Made by a program: the position numbers and the translations under genes. A stretch of DNA of 31,089 nt, taken from assembly GCA_002409675.1 (NCBI GenBank), contig DHOB01000025.1:27394-58482 (forward strand), in the 5' to 3' direction. Positions 17,182 through 24,942 of this stretch are shown piece by piece; within the stretch, counting starts at the first letter, position 1, and each line of letters starts with the position of its first letter. The notes beneath the pieces were generated by a model. That model had not been told where the DNA came from. It made no database searches and saw only the letters and a program-made list of their open reading frames with translations. The DNA is from Ruminococcaceae bacterium UBA5401 (lineage in GTDB: Bacteria; Bacillota; Clostridia; Oscillospirales; Acutalibacteraceae).

Positions 17182-18468
17182 ATGCGTTCGGAGCAGGTGA
17201 AGGAAGAGCTTGCGCGGGGCCGGTACGGGGAGCGCCTGGCGCGGATTTACGGCTGCACGGAGCGGGGCGCGCAGACCTGCGCGCGGCGGCTGGCCGAAAC
17301 GGTGGAGCGGTTTGAGAAGCTGTACGGCGCGGGCCGGGACGTCGCGGTCTTCAGCGCGCCCGGCCGGACGGAAGTGTGCGGGAACCACACCGACCACCAG
17401 GGCGGCCGCGTGCTCGCGGCCGGGGTGGACCTGGACGCCGTGGCCGTCGCCGCGCGCACGGAGGACGGCAGGGTCCGCGTGAAGTCGGAGGGGTTCCCGG
17501 CGGACGAAATCGAGGCGGGGGACCTTGAGAAAAAGCCGGGGGAGGAGAACACCTCGAAGGCGCTGATCCGCGGAATCTGCGCGGGATTCGCCCGGCGGGG
17601 CCGGCGGCCGGGCGGGTTCTGCGCCTACACCCGGTCGCAGGTGCTGCCCGGCTCCGGGCTGTCTTCCTCCGCCGCGTTCGAGGTGCTGGTGGGGTCCGTC
17701 GTGAACGGCCTGTTCTGCGGCGGGGAGGTGCCCCCGCTCGCCGTCGCGCAGATCGGCCGGTATGCCGAAAACGAGTATTTCGGCAAGCCGTGCGGGCTGA
17801 TGGACCAGGCCGCGAGCGCCGTCGGGGGATTCGCGCTGCTGGACTTTTTCGAGGAAGGAAACCCGAAGGCGGAGAAGATCCCGTTCGATTTTTCCCGCTG
17901 CGGGTACCGGATGTGCATGATCGACACGAAGGGCAGCCACGCCGGCCTGACCCCGGACTACGCCGCCATCCCGCGGGAAATGCGCCGCGTGGCGGCCTGT
18001 TTCGGGAAGACGGTGCTGTCTCAGGTGGAGGAGCGCGGGTTCTACGCGCATCTGAAGGAGGTCCGCGCCGCCGCGGGGGACCGCGCCGTGCTGCGGGCCA
18101 TCCACTTTTTCGGCGACAATGCCCGCGTGCTCAAAGAGGCCGGGGCGCTCAAAAAGGGCGACTTCGGCGCCTTTCTCCGCCTGGTTGTGGAGAGCGGCCG
18201 CTCGTCGTTCATGTACCTGCAGAACGTCTACTCGCCGTCCCGCGTGTCGGAGCAGGGCGTGGCGGTCGCCCTCGCGCTCTGCGAGCGGCTGCTGGCGCCC
18301 AGGGGCGGGGCGTGGCGCGTGCACGGCGGCGGATTTGCGGGCACGGTGCAGGCCTATGTGCCGGAAGACTTCCTCGGGCGGTTCACACGGGAAATCGAAT
18401 CCGTGTTCGGCGAAAACACCTGCCGGCCGCTCGCCGTGCGGCCCGCCGGCGGCGTCCGGATTCTTTAA
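17182..18468 (+). CDS. galK: Galactokinase
   Basis: A 428-aa GHMP kinase that phosphorylates alpha-D-galactose to galactose-1-phosphate, the entry step of the Leloir pathway. Motifs: the galactokinase signature APGRTEVCGNHTDHQGG (about 59-75), the ATP-binding LPGSGLSSSAAFE (about 155-167), CGLMDQAASAVGG, and the C-terminal GGGFAGTVQAY. It is about 45 residues longer at the N-terminus than E. coli GalK (REQVKEEL-type helical extension), a form I associate with Clostridia. The signature departs from the common GEHTDYNGG as GNHTDHQGG. ATG 17182 follows AGGAG (17169-17173) by eight bases. First gene of galKTE, divergent from gerAA. Confidence 0.94.
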   Translation: MRSEQVKEELARGRYGERLARIYGCTERGAQTCARRLAETVERFEKLYGAGRDVAVFSAPGRTEVCGNHTDHQGGRVLAAGVDLDAVAVAARTEDGRVRVKSEGFPADEIEAGDLEKKPGEENTSKALIRGICAGFARRGRRPGGFCAYTRSQVLPGSGLSSSAAFEVLVGSVVNGLFCGGEVPPLAVAQIGRYAENEYFGKPCGLMDQAASAVGGFALLDFFEEGNPKAEKIPFDFSRCGYRMCMIDTKGSHAGLTPDYAAIPREMRRVAACFGKTVLSQVEERGFYAHLKEVRAAAGDRAVLRAIHFFGDNARVLKEAGALKKGDFGAFLRLVVESGRSSFMYLQNVYSPSRVSEQGVAVALALCERLLAPRGGAWRVHGGGFAGTVQAYVPEDFLGRFTREIESVFGENTCRPLAVRPAGGVRIL

Positions 18469-18497
18469 AGAAAATTTTATGGAGGGAAAATCCGAAA

Positions 18498-19478
18498 ATG
18501 GCTGAACTGAGATGGGACCCGTTTCTCAAGGACTGGACGATGGTCGCATCAAACCGCCAGAACCGGCCGCAGATGCCGAAGGACTGGTGCCCGTTCTGCC
18601 CGTCCTCCGGCAATGTGCCGGACTACGACGTGATGGAGTACGACAACGACTTTCCGGCGCTGCGGCCGGACCCGCTCGCGCCGGACGGCGTGGGCACGGA
18701 TTTTTTCAAGACGCGCCCCTGCTACGGGAAATGCGAGGTCATCCTCTATTCGCCGAAGCACAACGCCGCCCTCACGGACCTTTCCGACGCGCACATGCGC
18801 AGGCTGGTCGACCTGTGGTGCGGGCGCTTCGACGCCCTGCGCCGGGACCCGAAAGTCAGCTATATCTTCATCTTCGAGAACCGGGGCGAGGCCGTGGGCG
18901 TGACCATGCCGCACCCGCACGGGCAGATTTACGCCTACCCGTTCCTGCCGAAAAAGCTTGCGCTTGAAACCGCCTCCGCAAAGGAGTATTATGAGAAAAC
19001 CGGGCGCTGCCTGTTCTGCGAGCACCTGAAGAACGAAAAGGCGGAAAAGAAGCGGATTATATTCCAGAACCCGTATTTTACGGTGTTCCTGCCGTTTTTC
19101 ACCGCGTACCCCTACGGGGTCTATATCCAGTCGAACGCACACCGGCAGTACATCACGGACTTTACGGACGCGGAAAAGACCGCGCTGGGCGTCACGCTGC
19201 GCAGCACGGTCGGCATGCTCGACAGCCTGTTCGGCTACCGCTTCCCGTATATGATGTGCATGCACAACGCCCCGGTGGACGGGCGCGACTATTCCGCCTT
19301 TTTCCACTTCCACATCGAGTTTTATCCGCCGATGCGCAGCGCGCAGAAGCAGAAGTTCAACGCCTCCAGCGAAACGGGGGCCTGGGCCGCCTGCAATCCC
19401 ACCTGCCCGGAGCAGACGGCGCAAGAGCTGCGCGCGGCCTACGCGCGCTTCCGGAACCGAAAGGAGAACAGACCATGA
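18498..19478 (+). CDS. galT: Galactose-1-phosphate uridylyltransferase (class I)
   Basis: A 326-aa HIT-superfamily enzyme that exchanges UMP between UDP-glucose and galactose-1-phosphate. Visible features: CPFC (Cys31, Cys34) for the structural metal, and the active-site PHPHGQIYAYPF, in which His141 is the residue expected to be uridylylated. HFHIEFYPP near the C-terminus also matches the family. Length is close to the usual ~330-350. ATG 18498 has GGAGGG (18481-18486) upstream. It sits 29 bp after galK and overlaps galE by ATGA, so the three genes form one operon. Confidence 0.95.
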   Translation: MAELRWDPFLKDWTMVASNRQNRPQMPKDWCPFCPSSGNVPDYDVMEYDNDFPALRPDPLAPDGVGTDFFKTRPCYGKCEVILYSPKHNAALTDLSDAHMRRLVDLWCGRFDALRRDPKVSYIFIFENRGEAVGVTMPHPHGQIYAYPFLPKKLALETASAKEYYEKTGRCLFCEHLKNEKAEKKRIIFQNPYFTVFLPFFTAYPYGVYIQSNAHRQYITDFTDAEKTALGVTLRSTVGMLDSLFGYRFPYMMCMHNAPVDGRDYSAFFHFHIEFYPPMRSAQKQKFNASSETGAWAACNPTCPEQTAQELRAAYARFRNRKENRP

Positions 19479-20473
19479 ACGTGCTGATTACCGGCGGAGC
19501 CGGCTACATCGGTTCACACACCTGCGTGGAACTGCTGGAGCACGGCTGCGGCATCGTGGTGATGGACAATTACTGCAATTCCTCGCCGGACGTGATCCGC
19601 AGGATTCAGGCCATCGCGGGGAAAACCTTCCCCGTCTACCGGTGCGACATGCTGGATGATGCCGCGCTCGAAAAGGTTTTTAAAGAAAATTCCATCGACG
19701 CGGTGATCCACTTCGCCGGCCTCAAGGCGGTGGGCGAGTCCGTCGAAAAGCCGCTGGAATACTACCGCAACAACGTGACGGGGACGCTCAACCTGCTGTT
19801 CCTGATGCGAAAATACGGCGTGCGGCGGATGGTGTTCAGCTCCTCCGCGACGGTGTACGGCATGAACAACAGGGCGCCGTTCACCGAGGATATGCCGCTT
19901 TCCACGACCAACCCGTACGGCACGACGAAGCTGATGATAGAGACCATCCTGCGCGACCTCTGCCGCGCGGAAAAGGGCTGGAAAGTCGCGCTGTTGCGCT
20001 ATTTCAACCCCATCGGCGCACATCCGAGCGGCGAAATCGGCGAGAACCCGAACGGCATCCCGAACAACCTGATGCCGTACATCATGAAGGTCGCCGTCGG
20101 CAAGCTGCCGTACCTGCGCGTGTTCGGCGACGATTACCCCACGCCGGACGGGACCGGCGTGCGCGACTATATCCATGTCTGCGACCTGGCGGCCGGGCAC
20201 CTGAAGGCGCTGCAGAAGCTCGATTCCCTCGACGGCGCGCGGGCCTTCAACCTCGGCACCGGGAAGGGCAGCTCCGTGCTCGACGTGGTGCATGCGTTCG
20301 AGAAGGCCAGCGGCGTCAAAATCCCCTACAAGATCACGCCGCGCCGCCCGGGCGACATCGCCACCTGCTACGCCGACTGCACCCGCGCGAAAAACGAGCT
20401 CGGCTGGCAGGCGAAGTACACGCTCGGCGACATGTGCCGCGACAGCTGGAACTTCATCCGCAAAAATTCCTGA
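19475..20473 (+). CDS. galE: UDP-glucose 4-epimerase
   Basis: A 332-aa short-chain dehydrogenase/reductase that interconverts UDP-galactose and UDP-glucose with bound NAD, completing the Leloir pathway and supplying UDP-galactose for surface sugars. The Rossmann motif is GGAGYIG (7-13); the catalytic triad is visible as Ser124 (FSSSATVYG), Tyr148 and Lys152 (NPYGTTK). Other signatures: ALLRYFNPIGAHPSG and GTGVRDYIHVCDLA. Length is typical. It starts inside the galT stop codon (ATGA) with AAGGAG (19461-19466) upstream. The only hairpin after it is oriented for the converging gene. Confidence 0.97.
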   Translation: MNVLITGGAGYIGSHTCVELLEHGCGIVVMDNYCNSSPDVIRRIQAIAGKTFPVYRCDMLDDAALEKVFKENSIDAVIHFAGLKAVGESVEKPLEYYRNNVTGTLNLLFLMRKYGVRRMVFSSSATVYGMNNRAPFTEDMPLSTTNPYGTTKLMIETILRDLCRAEKGWKVALLRYFNPIGAHPSGEIGENPNGIPNNLMPYIMKVAVGKLPYLRVFGDDYPTPDGTGVRDYIHVCDLAAGHLKALQKLDSLDGARAFNLGTGKGSSVLDVVHAFEKASGVKIPYKITPRRPGDIATCYADCTRAKNELGWQAKYTLGDMCRDSWNFIRKNS

Positions 20474-20483
20474 GCCGGAAAGC

Positions 20484-20523
20484 AAAAAGGCGGCCGGATG
20501 CACTTTAAAGTACATCCGGCCGC
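20484..20523 (-). terminator. Terminator for the minus-strand hypothetical gene
   Basis: GCGGCCGGATG (20490-20500) pairs with CATCCGGCCGC (20513-20523), extended inward by ACTTT/AAAGT. The A-run 20484-20488 is the T-tract on the minus strand. The plus side lacks a T-run but the stem is strong enough to affect galE transcripts too. Confidence 0.8.
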
Positions 20524-20552
20524 ACCGTTGTCTGCGCGGGGAGAAAACGGCC

Positions 20553-21149
20553 CTATTCGGCGGAAGGCTCCGCGGGGTCGCCCGCCTGCGGCTGCCGCTC
20601 GTCCGCGCTTGTGCCTTCTTGGCCGCCGCCGTTCTCGTCTTTGCTGCCCGTTTCGCCGTTCGGCTCGGCGGAAAACGAATGCAGAAAGTCCTCGTCGTCG
20701 TCCGCGGCCTCTTCATCCTGCGGGGGAACGGGCGGCTCGGGGGGCGTTTCCGGCTTTGGGGACGCTTCCGGTTCGGCGGGTTTTTCCGCTTCCGCGTTGC
20801 CCGGCTGCGCGGCGTCTTTCTGTTCCTGCGCCTCGGCGCTTCCGCAGCCCTCTTCGCTGCAGGGCTGGCCCGCCGGAACGACCAGCTCATCCAGCTTTGC
20901 ATAGGCTTTTTTCAGGCGGCGGGCGGCGCTGTCCACGGCGGCGCACTGGGGTTCGGTCCGGGTGTTGTCGGGGTCGCGCATGGTCTCGTAATAATATTTT
21001 CCAAGCTCGATGTACGCGCGGGCCTGGTGCCCTTTCTCGGTTTTAATCACGGTTTTCAGCCGGTTGACCATCGCGGCCCGGCGGTTCTGGTCCACCACAA
21101 AGTTGACGGCCCGGGTCACGGAATCGGCTGCCTGTTTCCAGAAATCCAT
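20553..21149 (-). CDS. Hypothetical protein with helical N-domain and acidic disordered tail
   Basis: A 198-aa protein I cannot assign. Residues 1 to about 95 are predicted helical (FWKQAADSVTRAVNFVVDQN, KGHQARAYIELGKYYYETMR, then AARRLKKAYAKLDELV), resembling a small helix-hairpin domain. Residues from about 100 onward are Glu/Pro/Ala/Asp-rich with runs such as EEAADDDEDF and are probably disordered. No signal peptide or membrane helix. ATG 21149 follows GGGAGGT closely. It is divergent from the CpXC gene and has its own terminator. A partner-binding adaptor role is possible but only a guess. Confidence 0.7.
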   Translation of the reverse strand: MDFWKQAADSVTRAVNFVVDQNRRAAMVNRLKTVIKTEKGHQARAYIELGKYYYETMRDPDNTRTEPQCAAVDSAARRLKKAYAKLDELVVPAGQPCSEEGCGSAEAQEQKDAAQPGNAEAEKPAEPEASPKPETPPEPPVPPQDEEAADDDEDFLHSFSAEPNGETGSKDENGGGQEGTSADERQPQAGDPAEPSAE

Positions 21150-21193
21150 TGCAATACCTCCCTGCCGCGGATAGCGGTTTTGCTCTGAAGCTT

Positions 21194-21199
21194 ATTATA
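21194..21199 (-). promoter_or_regulatory. -10 box for the 20553-21149 gene
   Basis: TATAAT on the minus strand, 45 bp upstream of the start codon. No good -35 is seen at 16-18 bp, so only the -10 is annotated. Confidence 0.45.
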
Positions 21200-21257
21200 C
21201 CTCAAACATTCTGTAAATAACAGTAGTATTTCATCTATTCCTTTTTTTATGACGACG

Positions 21258-21266
21258 TGCTATAAT
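21258..21266 (+). promoter_or_regulatory. Extended -10 promoter for the CpXC-asnB pair
   Basis: TGC-TATAAT is a perfect extended -10; the -35 position (TTCCTT) is weak. The start would be near 21273, about 40 nt before the CpXC gene. Confidence 0.6.
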
Positions 21267-21311
21267 CTACAGTTATGCGGAACAATAGCGCAATAAGGAG
21301 AAAGGCAGAAC

Positions 21312-21983
21312 ATGTCGACACAGATAAGCAGGGATGTCGGCTGCCCGAAATGCGGCGCGGCGGTGCCGACCCGGATGTGGCAGGGCGTCTGCGCCCAGCA
21401 GAACCCCGAACTGCGGGTCCGCGCGCTGGAGGAGACCCTGTTCGACTGGCAGTGCCCCCGGTGCGGGTACCGGGCGCAGCTGGTCTACCCGTGCCTGTAC
21501 CACGACCGGGAGCGCGGGTTCATGGTTTATCTGGCGCCGAACGGAAGCGGCAGGGAATTTCAGCCGGTGGACGTCGGCGGAAAATTCCCGCAGCTTGCGG
21601 GCGTGAAAAAGCGCGTGGTGTCGTCCCCGGCGGAACTGAAGGAGAAAATCCTGATTTTTGAGGCGGGCCTCGACGACCGGGCGGTGGAGCTTGTAAAATA
21701 CGCGCTTGCGGGCGTGCTGGACAAAAAGCACGGCGAAAAGGCGGCGGAAGGGTACTTCGTCTCTGCGGACGAGCGGGCCAACCGGATCAGCTTCTGCTTT
21801 TTCCCGGAAGGGCGGGCGCGGGCGATTCCCCGCAGCACCCGGTTCGACGCCTACCGCAAATCGCTGGAGATTGCGGCGGCCGCGGCGGAAACGGAGGCCG
21901 AGCGCAACAGCTTTTTGCCGGTTGACGCCCTTGCCGCCCGCGGCATGCTGGGCGAATATCTCGGCGCGCAGGAAGAAAAGTAG
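21312..21983 (+). CDS. CpXC-domain zinc-ribbon protein (unknown function)
   Basis: A 223-aa cytoplasmic protein with two CPxC knuckles, CPKCG (11-15) and CPRCG (48-52), which define the CpXC domain and should bind one zinc. The rest is mixed alpha/beta (ELKEKILIFEAGLDDRAVEL, ISFCFFPEGRARAIPRSTRF) with an Ala/Glu-rich helix near the C-terminus. Family function is not established. ATG 21312 has AAGGAG about 11 bases upstream. It precedes asnB by 20 bp and is probably co-transcribed with it; nothing in the sequence ties it to asparagine synthesis. Confidence 0.85.
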   Translation: MSTQISRDVGCPKCGAAVPTRMWQGVCAQQNPELRVRALEETLFDWQCPRCGYRAQLVYPCLYHDRERGFMVYLAPNGSGREFQPVDVGGKFPQLAGVKKRVVSSPAELKEKILIFEAGLDDRAVELVKYALAGVLDKKHGEKAAEGYFVSADERANRISFCFFPEGRARAIPRSTRFDAYRKSLEIAAAAAETEAERNSFLPVDALAARGMLGEYLGAQEEK

Positions 21984-22003
21984 AAAGGACCTTATCATAT
22001 CAC

Positions 22004-23869
22004 ATGTGCGGATTATGCGGATTTACCGGCGAGGTCGTCGACAGGGATGCGGCGATCCGCGCCATGGCGGATAAACTCACCCACCGGGGGCCGGATTCCT
22101 CCGGCTATTTTACGGACGGCGGCATCGCGATGGGCTTCCGCCGCCTGAGCATCATCGACCTGGAGGGGGGCGACCAGCCGATTTACAGCGAGGACGGAAA
22201 TTTAGTTTTGATGTTCAACGGCGAAATTTATAACTACCGCGAACTGCGGCACATCCTCATCGGGGACGGGCACCATTTTGCCACGGATACGGACAGCGAG
22301 GTCCTCCTCCACGGGTTCGAGGAGTGGGGCGAGGCGCTGCTGAACAAGCTGCGCGGCATGTTCGCCTTCGCCATCTGGAACCGGAAGGAGCGCAGCCTGT
22401 TCCTCGCACGCGACTTTTTCGGCATCAAGCCGATGCACTACGCGAAGTTCGGCGGGCACTTCGTGTATGCGTCGGAGATTAAAAGCATCCTCGCGTTCCC
22501 CGGCTTTGAAAAAAAGCTGAACGCCGACGCGCTGAACAACTACATCTCGTTCGAATACCCCGTCCCGCCGAAGACGTTTTTCGAGGGCGTGTACTGCCTG
22601 CCGCCCGCGCACTGCCTGTGGTACCGCGACGGGGAAGTGCAGATCCACCGTTACTGGGAGCCGAAGTTCGACCCCGACGAGACCATGACGGAGGAAGAGG
22701 CCGTCTCCCAAATCGAAAAGGTGTTCGAGGATTCCGTCTCGGCGCACCGCATCAGCGACGTGGAGGTCGGGTGCTTCCTTTCCAGCGGGGTGGATTCCAG
22801 CTATGTCGCGAGCTATTTCAAGGGGCAGAAGACGTTCACCGTCGGGTTTGGCGACGACGAGCGGTACAACGAAATCGGCTATGCCAAGCGCCTTTCGCGC
22901 GAGATCGGCCTGGAAAACCACGCCCACGTGATTACGCCGGAGGAGTACTGGGGCCACCTGCGCACGGTGCAGTATTACATGGACCAGCCCCTGGCCGACG
23001 CCTCCGGCGCCGCGCTGTATTTTGTGTCGAAAATAGCGAGCAAATACGTGAAGGTCGTCCTTTCCGGCGAAGGCGCGGACGAGCTGTTCGGCGGGTACAA
23101 CATCTACCGCGAGCCGGACGACACGGCCCGCTACCGCAGGCTGCCGCTCGGGCTGCGCCGGGCGCTGGCCGCCCTGGCCGGCGGGATGCCGCGGTTCCGC
23201 GGCAGAAATTTCCTGCTGCGCGGGGCGCAGACGCTGGAGCAGCGCTTCATCGGCAACAGCAGCCTGTTCACGCTGCGGGAGAAGCGCCGCATCCTGCGGG
23301 AGGATTTCCCCGCCACGCCGCCGCAGGCGCTGACCGCCCCGGTCTGGGAGCGCGTGCGGGGCATGGACGACGTGACGCGGATGCAGTACCTCGACATCAA
23401 CGTCTGGCTGGCGGGCGACATCCTGCTCAAGGCCGACCGCATGAGCATGGCCAGCTCGCTGGAGCTGCGCGTGCCGTTCCTCGACCGCCGCGTGTTCGAG
23501 GTCGCCTCGCACCTGCCGCGCCGGCTCAAGGTCAACCGCGAGAACACCAAGTACGCGCTGCGCAGGGCGGCGGCGCGCCACCTGCCGAAATTCACCGCGG
23601 AAAAGAAAAAGCTCGGCTTCCCGGTGCCCATCCGCGTCTGGCTGCGCCAGAAGAAATATTACGAGATGGTCAAGACGTCGTTCGCGTCCAAAACGGCCCG
23701 GCTGTTCTTCAACCCGGCGGCGCTTCAGGACCTGCTGGACAGGCACTACACGGGCAAGTGCGACAACAGCCGCGAAATCTGGACGGTGTTTTCGTTCCTG
23801 ATCTGGTACGACGTCTATTTCAACGGCGTTTCCCACGCCCCGGGCCAGATGCCGGTTGTTTCGGACTGA
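22004..23869 (+). CDS. asnB: Glutamine-hydrolysing asparagine synthetase
   Basis: A 621-aa two-domain enzyme that makes asparagine from aspartate, ATP and glutamine. The N-terminal glutaminase domain begins MCGLCGF, with Cys2 as nucleophile after removal of Met1; THRGPDSSG and LMFNGEIYNY follow. The synthetase domain holds the pyrophosphate loop LSSGVDSS (about 259-266), LSGEGADELFGGY and RMSMASSLELRVPFLD. Size and motifs fit the AsnB/AsnO group of Firmicutes. The ATG at 22004 is certain because Cys must be residue 2. AAAGGA (21984-21989) is rather far upstream (14 bases). The stop codon lies within a large hairpin (23867-23906). Confidence 0.95.
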   Translation: MCGLCGFTGEVVDRDAAIRAMADKLTHRGPDSSGYFTDGGIAMGFRRLSIIDLEGGDQPIYSEDGNLVLMFNGEIYNYRELRHILIGDGHHFATDTDSEVLLHGFEEWGEALLNKLRGMFAFAIWNRKERSLFLARDFFGIKPMHYAKFGGHFVYASEIKSILAFPGFEKKLNADALNNYISFEYPVPPKTFFEGVYCLPPAHCLWYRDGEVQIHRYWEPKFDPDETMTEEEAVSQIEKVFEDSVSAHRISDVEVGCFLSSGVDSSYVASYFKGQKTFTVGFGDDERYNEIGYAKRLSREIGLENHAHVITPEEYWGHLRTVQYYMDQPLADASGAALYFVSKIASKYVKVVLSGEGADELFGGYNIYREPDDTARYRRLPLGLRRALAALAGGMPRFRGRNFLLRGAQTLEQRFIGNSSLFTLREKRRILREDFPATPPQALTAPVWERVRGMDDVTRMQYLDINVWLAGDILLKADRMSMASSLELRVPFLDRRVFEVASHLPRRLKVNRENTKYALRRAAARHLPKFTAEKKKLGFPVPIRVWLRQKKYYEMVKTSFASKTARLFFNPAALQDLLDRHYTGKCDNSREIWTVFSFLIWYDVYFNGVSHAPGQMPVVSD

Positions 23870-23906
23870 CCCCCGCGCTTTTCTTTGGAAAAAGAAAAGC
23901 GGGTCA
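23867..23906 (+). repeat. Long hairpin beginning at the asnB stop codon
   Basis: TGACCC…GCTTTTCTTT (23867-23886) pairs with AAAGAAAAGCGGGTCA (23891-23906) over 16 bp, with CCGC bulged out on the left arm and a GGAA loop. The stop codon of asnB is the outer end of the stem. It lacks a following T-run, so it looks more like a repeat element or mRNA 3'-end protector than a classic terminator. Confidence 0.7.
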
Positions 23907-24100
23907 AAAGAAACCGATTTCGATCACGTGCGGAAAGTAAGCTCCCTCGTCCGCTGCGCTTGCCGCTGTGCGGCATTTCCCCTGTCAGGGGAAGTGCCTG
24001 CGCGGTTTCAACAGCCTGCTTTTTCAGTAGGCGCGGCAAAAGAAACCGGTGCGGGGACGAAGAAACAACAGGCGGGAATAGTGTCCGCCCGGACAGAAAA

Positions 24101-24139
24101 AATACTCCCGAAGCGTTTCAACGCGCTTCGGGAGCTTTT
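24101..24139. terminator. Strong bidirectional terminator in the island
   Basis: CTCCCGAAGCG (24106-24116) and CGCTTCGGGAG (24125-24135) form a perfect 11-bp stem with an 8-nt loop. CTTTT follows on the plus side, and a run read as TATTTTTT follows on the minus side. It can end asnB and any minus-strand read-through from the flavodoxin gene. Confidence 0.85.
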
Positions 24140-24146
24140 CATATGC

Positions 24147-24172
24147 GGGAGCCTTTCATTTCCGTCCCGGAC
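24147..24172. repeat. Dispersed 26-nt motif, copy 2
   Basis: CGGGAG, ten bases (CCTTTCATTT), CCGTCCCGG, then A: same layout and length as the copies at 10064-10089 and 24333-24358. Confidence 0.6.
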
Positions 24173-24332
24173 GCGCAGCGTCATACCCGCCTTCAGCGAC
24201 CCCGGCGCTGGCTTATGTCAAAAGTCGGCGACGGGCGTTCGCACGGGAAAGCGATAGTGAGGGCTTCCAGATGAAAGTCGCGCGCGCACGGGGAAACAGC
24301 AGCCGGGGCTTTCAACAAGCCGTGTTCCTTTC

Positions 24333-24358
24333 CGGGAGTTTTCTCTGACCGTCCCGGC
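24333..24358. repeat. Dispersed 26-nt motif, copy 3
   Basis: CGGGAG, ten bases (TTTTCTCTGA), CCGTCCCGG, then C. With the preceding C, CCGGGA and TCCCGG form a 6-bp stem. It lies 28 bp beyond the flavodoxin stop codon on that gene's 3' side. Confidence 0.6.
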
Positions 24359-24386
24359 AGAGTAAGCTTGGGATTTTCACCGTTCT

Positions 24387-24866
24387 TTATGCCGGGCCGA
24401 CGGGAGCGGCAACCTGCCGCCGCCCCCCGACAACCGACAGGGCAAATTTTTTGGCGGCGGAGAGGTCGTTTTCGTCCGGGTGGCCCTTGGCGACGCCGCC
24501 GAACATCTTCATCACCATGGTGTCGTACCCCTTGCAGGCGAAGCTGCCCGCGACGGCTGCGCCCGCTTTTTTCAGCTCCTCCGAAAAGCCGTCGTTGTAT
24601 TTTCCGCTGCCCGTTCCGCTGGTCGAGAACACAAACACGGTTTTGCCCTTCAGGTCCATCGCCGCCGCGGCCTTTCTCAGCTTTTCGTAAAACCGGCCGT
24701 AGGCGATTCCGGCGCCGAATCCGATGATCTCGTACTCGCCCGGATTTTTGCCCTGCGCCTCGTCGGCCGGGCAGAGCTGAGCGCCGGTGGCCTGCGCCAT
24801 GGCCTCGGCGACTTTTCTGGTGTTCCCGTGGTGGTAGGAGTCGTAGACAATCAGGCATTTTTTCAT
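24387..24866 (-). CDS. Flavodoxin family protein
   Basis: A 159-aa protein with a flavodoxin-like fold that should bind FMN and carry electrons or act as a small NAD(P)H-linked reductase. The phosphate loop is DSYHHGNTRKVA (about 9-20), a variant of the usual (S/T)xTGNT, followed by IIGFGAGIAYGRFYEKL and VFVFSTSGTGSGKYN, which line the flavin ring. The C-terminus ends in a short Ala/Pro stretch. ATG 24866 follows a GGGGGGA run. It lies 76 bp downstream of the HAD phosphatase on the same strand and may share its transcript. The partner reaction is not evident. Confidence 0.87.
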   Translation of the reverse strand: MKKCLIVYDSYHHGNTRKVAEAMAQATGAQLCPADEAQGKNPGEYEIIGFGAGIAYGRFYEKLRKAAAAMDLKGKTVFVFSTSGTGSGKYNDGFSEELKKAGAAVAGSFACKGYDTMVMKMFGGVAKGHPDENDLSAAKKFALSVVGGRRQVAAPVGPA

Positions 24867-24942
24867 GGAAATCCCCCCGTTCCGAGAGTTCGGCGTTTCT
24901 TGTCTGTCTTTATTATGTATTCTTTATGTTCCCTGATTTTCG

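Larger units (their letters stand above)
23907..24386. repeat. Gene-free, hairpin-rich intergenic island
   Basis: No credible gene is seen; open frames here lack ribosome sites and family resemblance. Contents: CAAAAGAAACCG repeated exactly at 23905-23916 and 24037-24048; a CCCCTG-T-CAGGGG palindrome near 23978-23990; TGTCCG-CCC-GGACA near 24083-24097; a bidirectional terminator at 24101-24139; and two copies of the 26-nt CGGGAG-N10-CCGTCCCGG motif. Hairpins with TTTCAAC-type loops recur near 24006, 24117 and 24310. With the hairpin at the asnB stop, it resembles a cluster of small non-autonomous repeats or their remnants. Confidence 0.6.

Noticed and set aside
15500..17182. Longer GerAA starting near 17182
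   Set aside because: The added Cys/Arg-rich residues are unlike the family, and TTG 16996 has an ideal ribosome site.
23856..24274. Open frames of ~130 codons in the island after asnB
   Set aside because: They start inside asnB or its hairpin, run through a strong terminator and repeats, and have no recognisable protein features.
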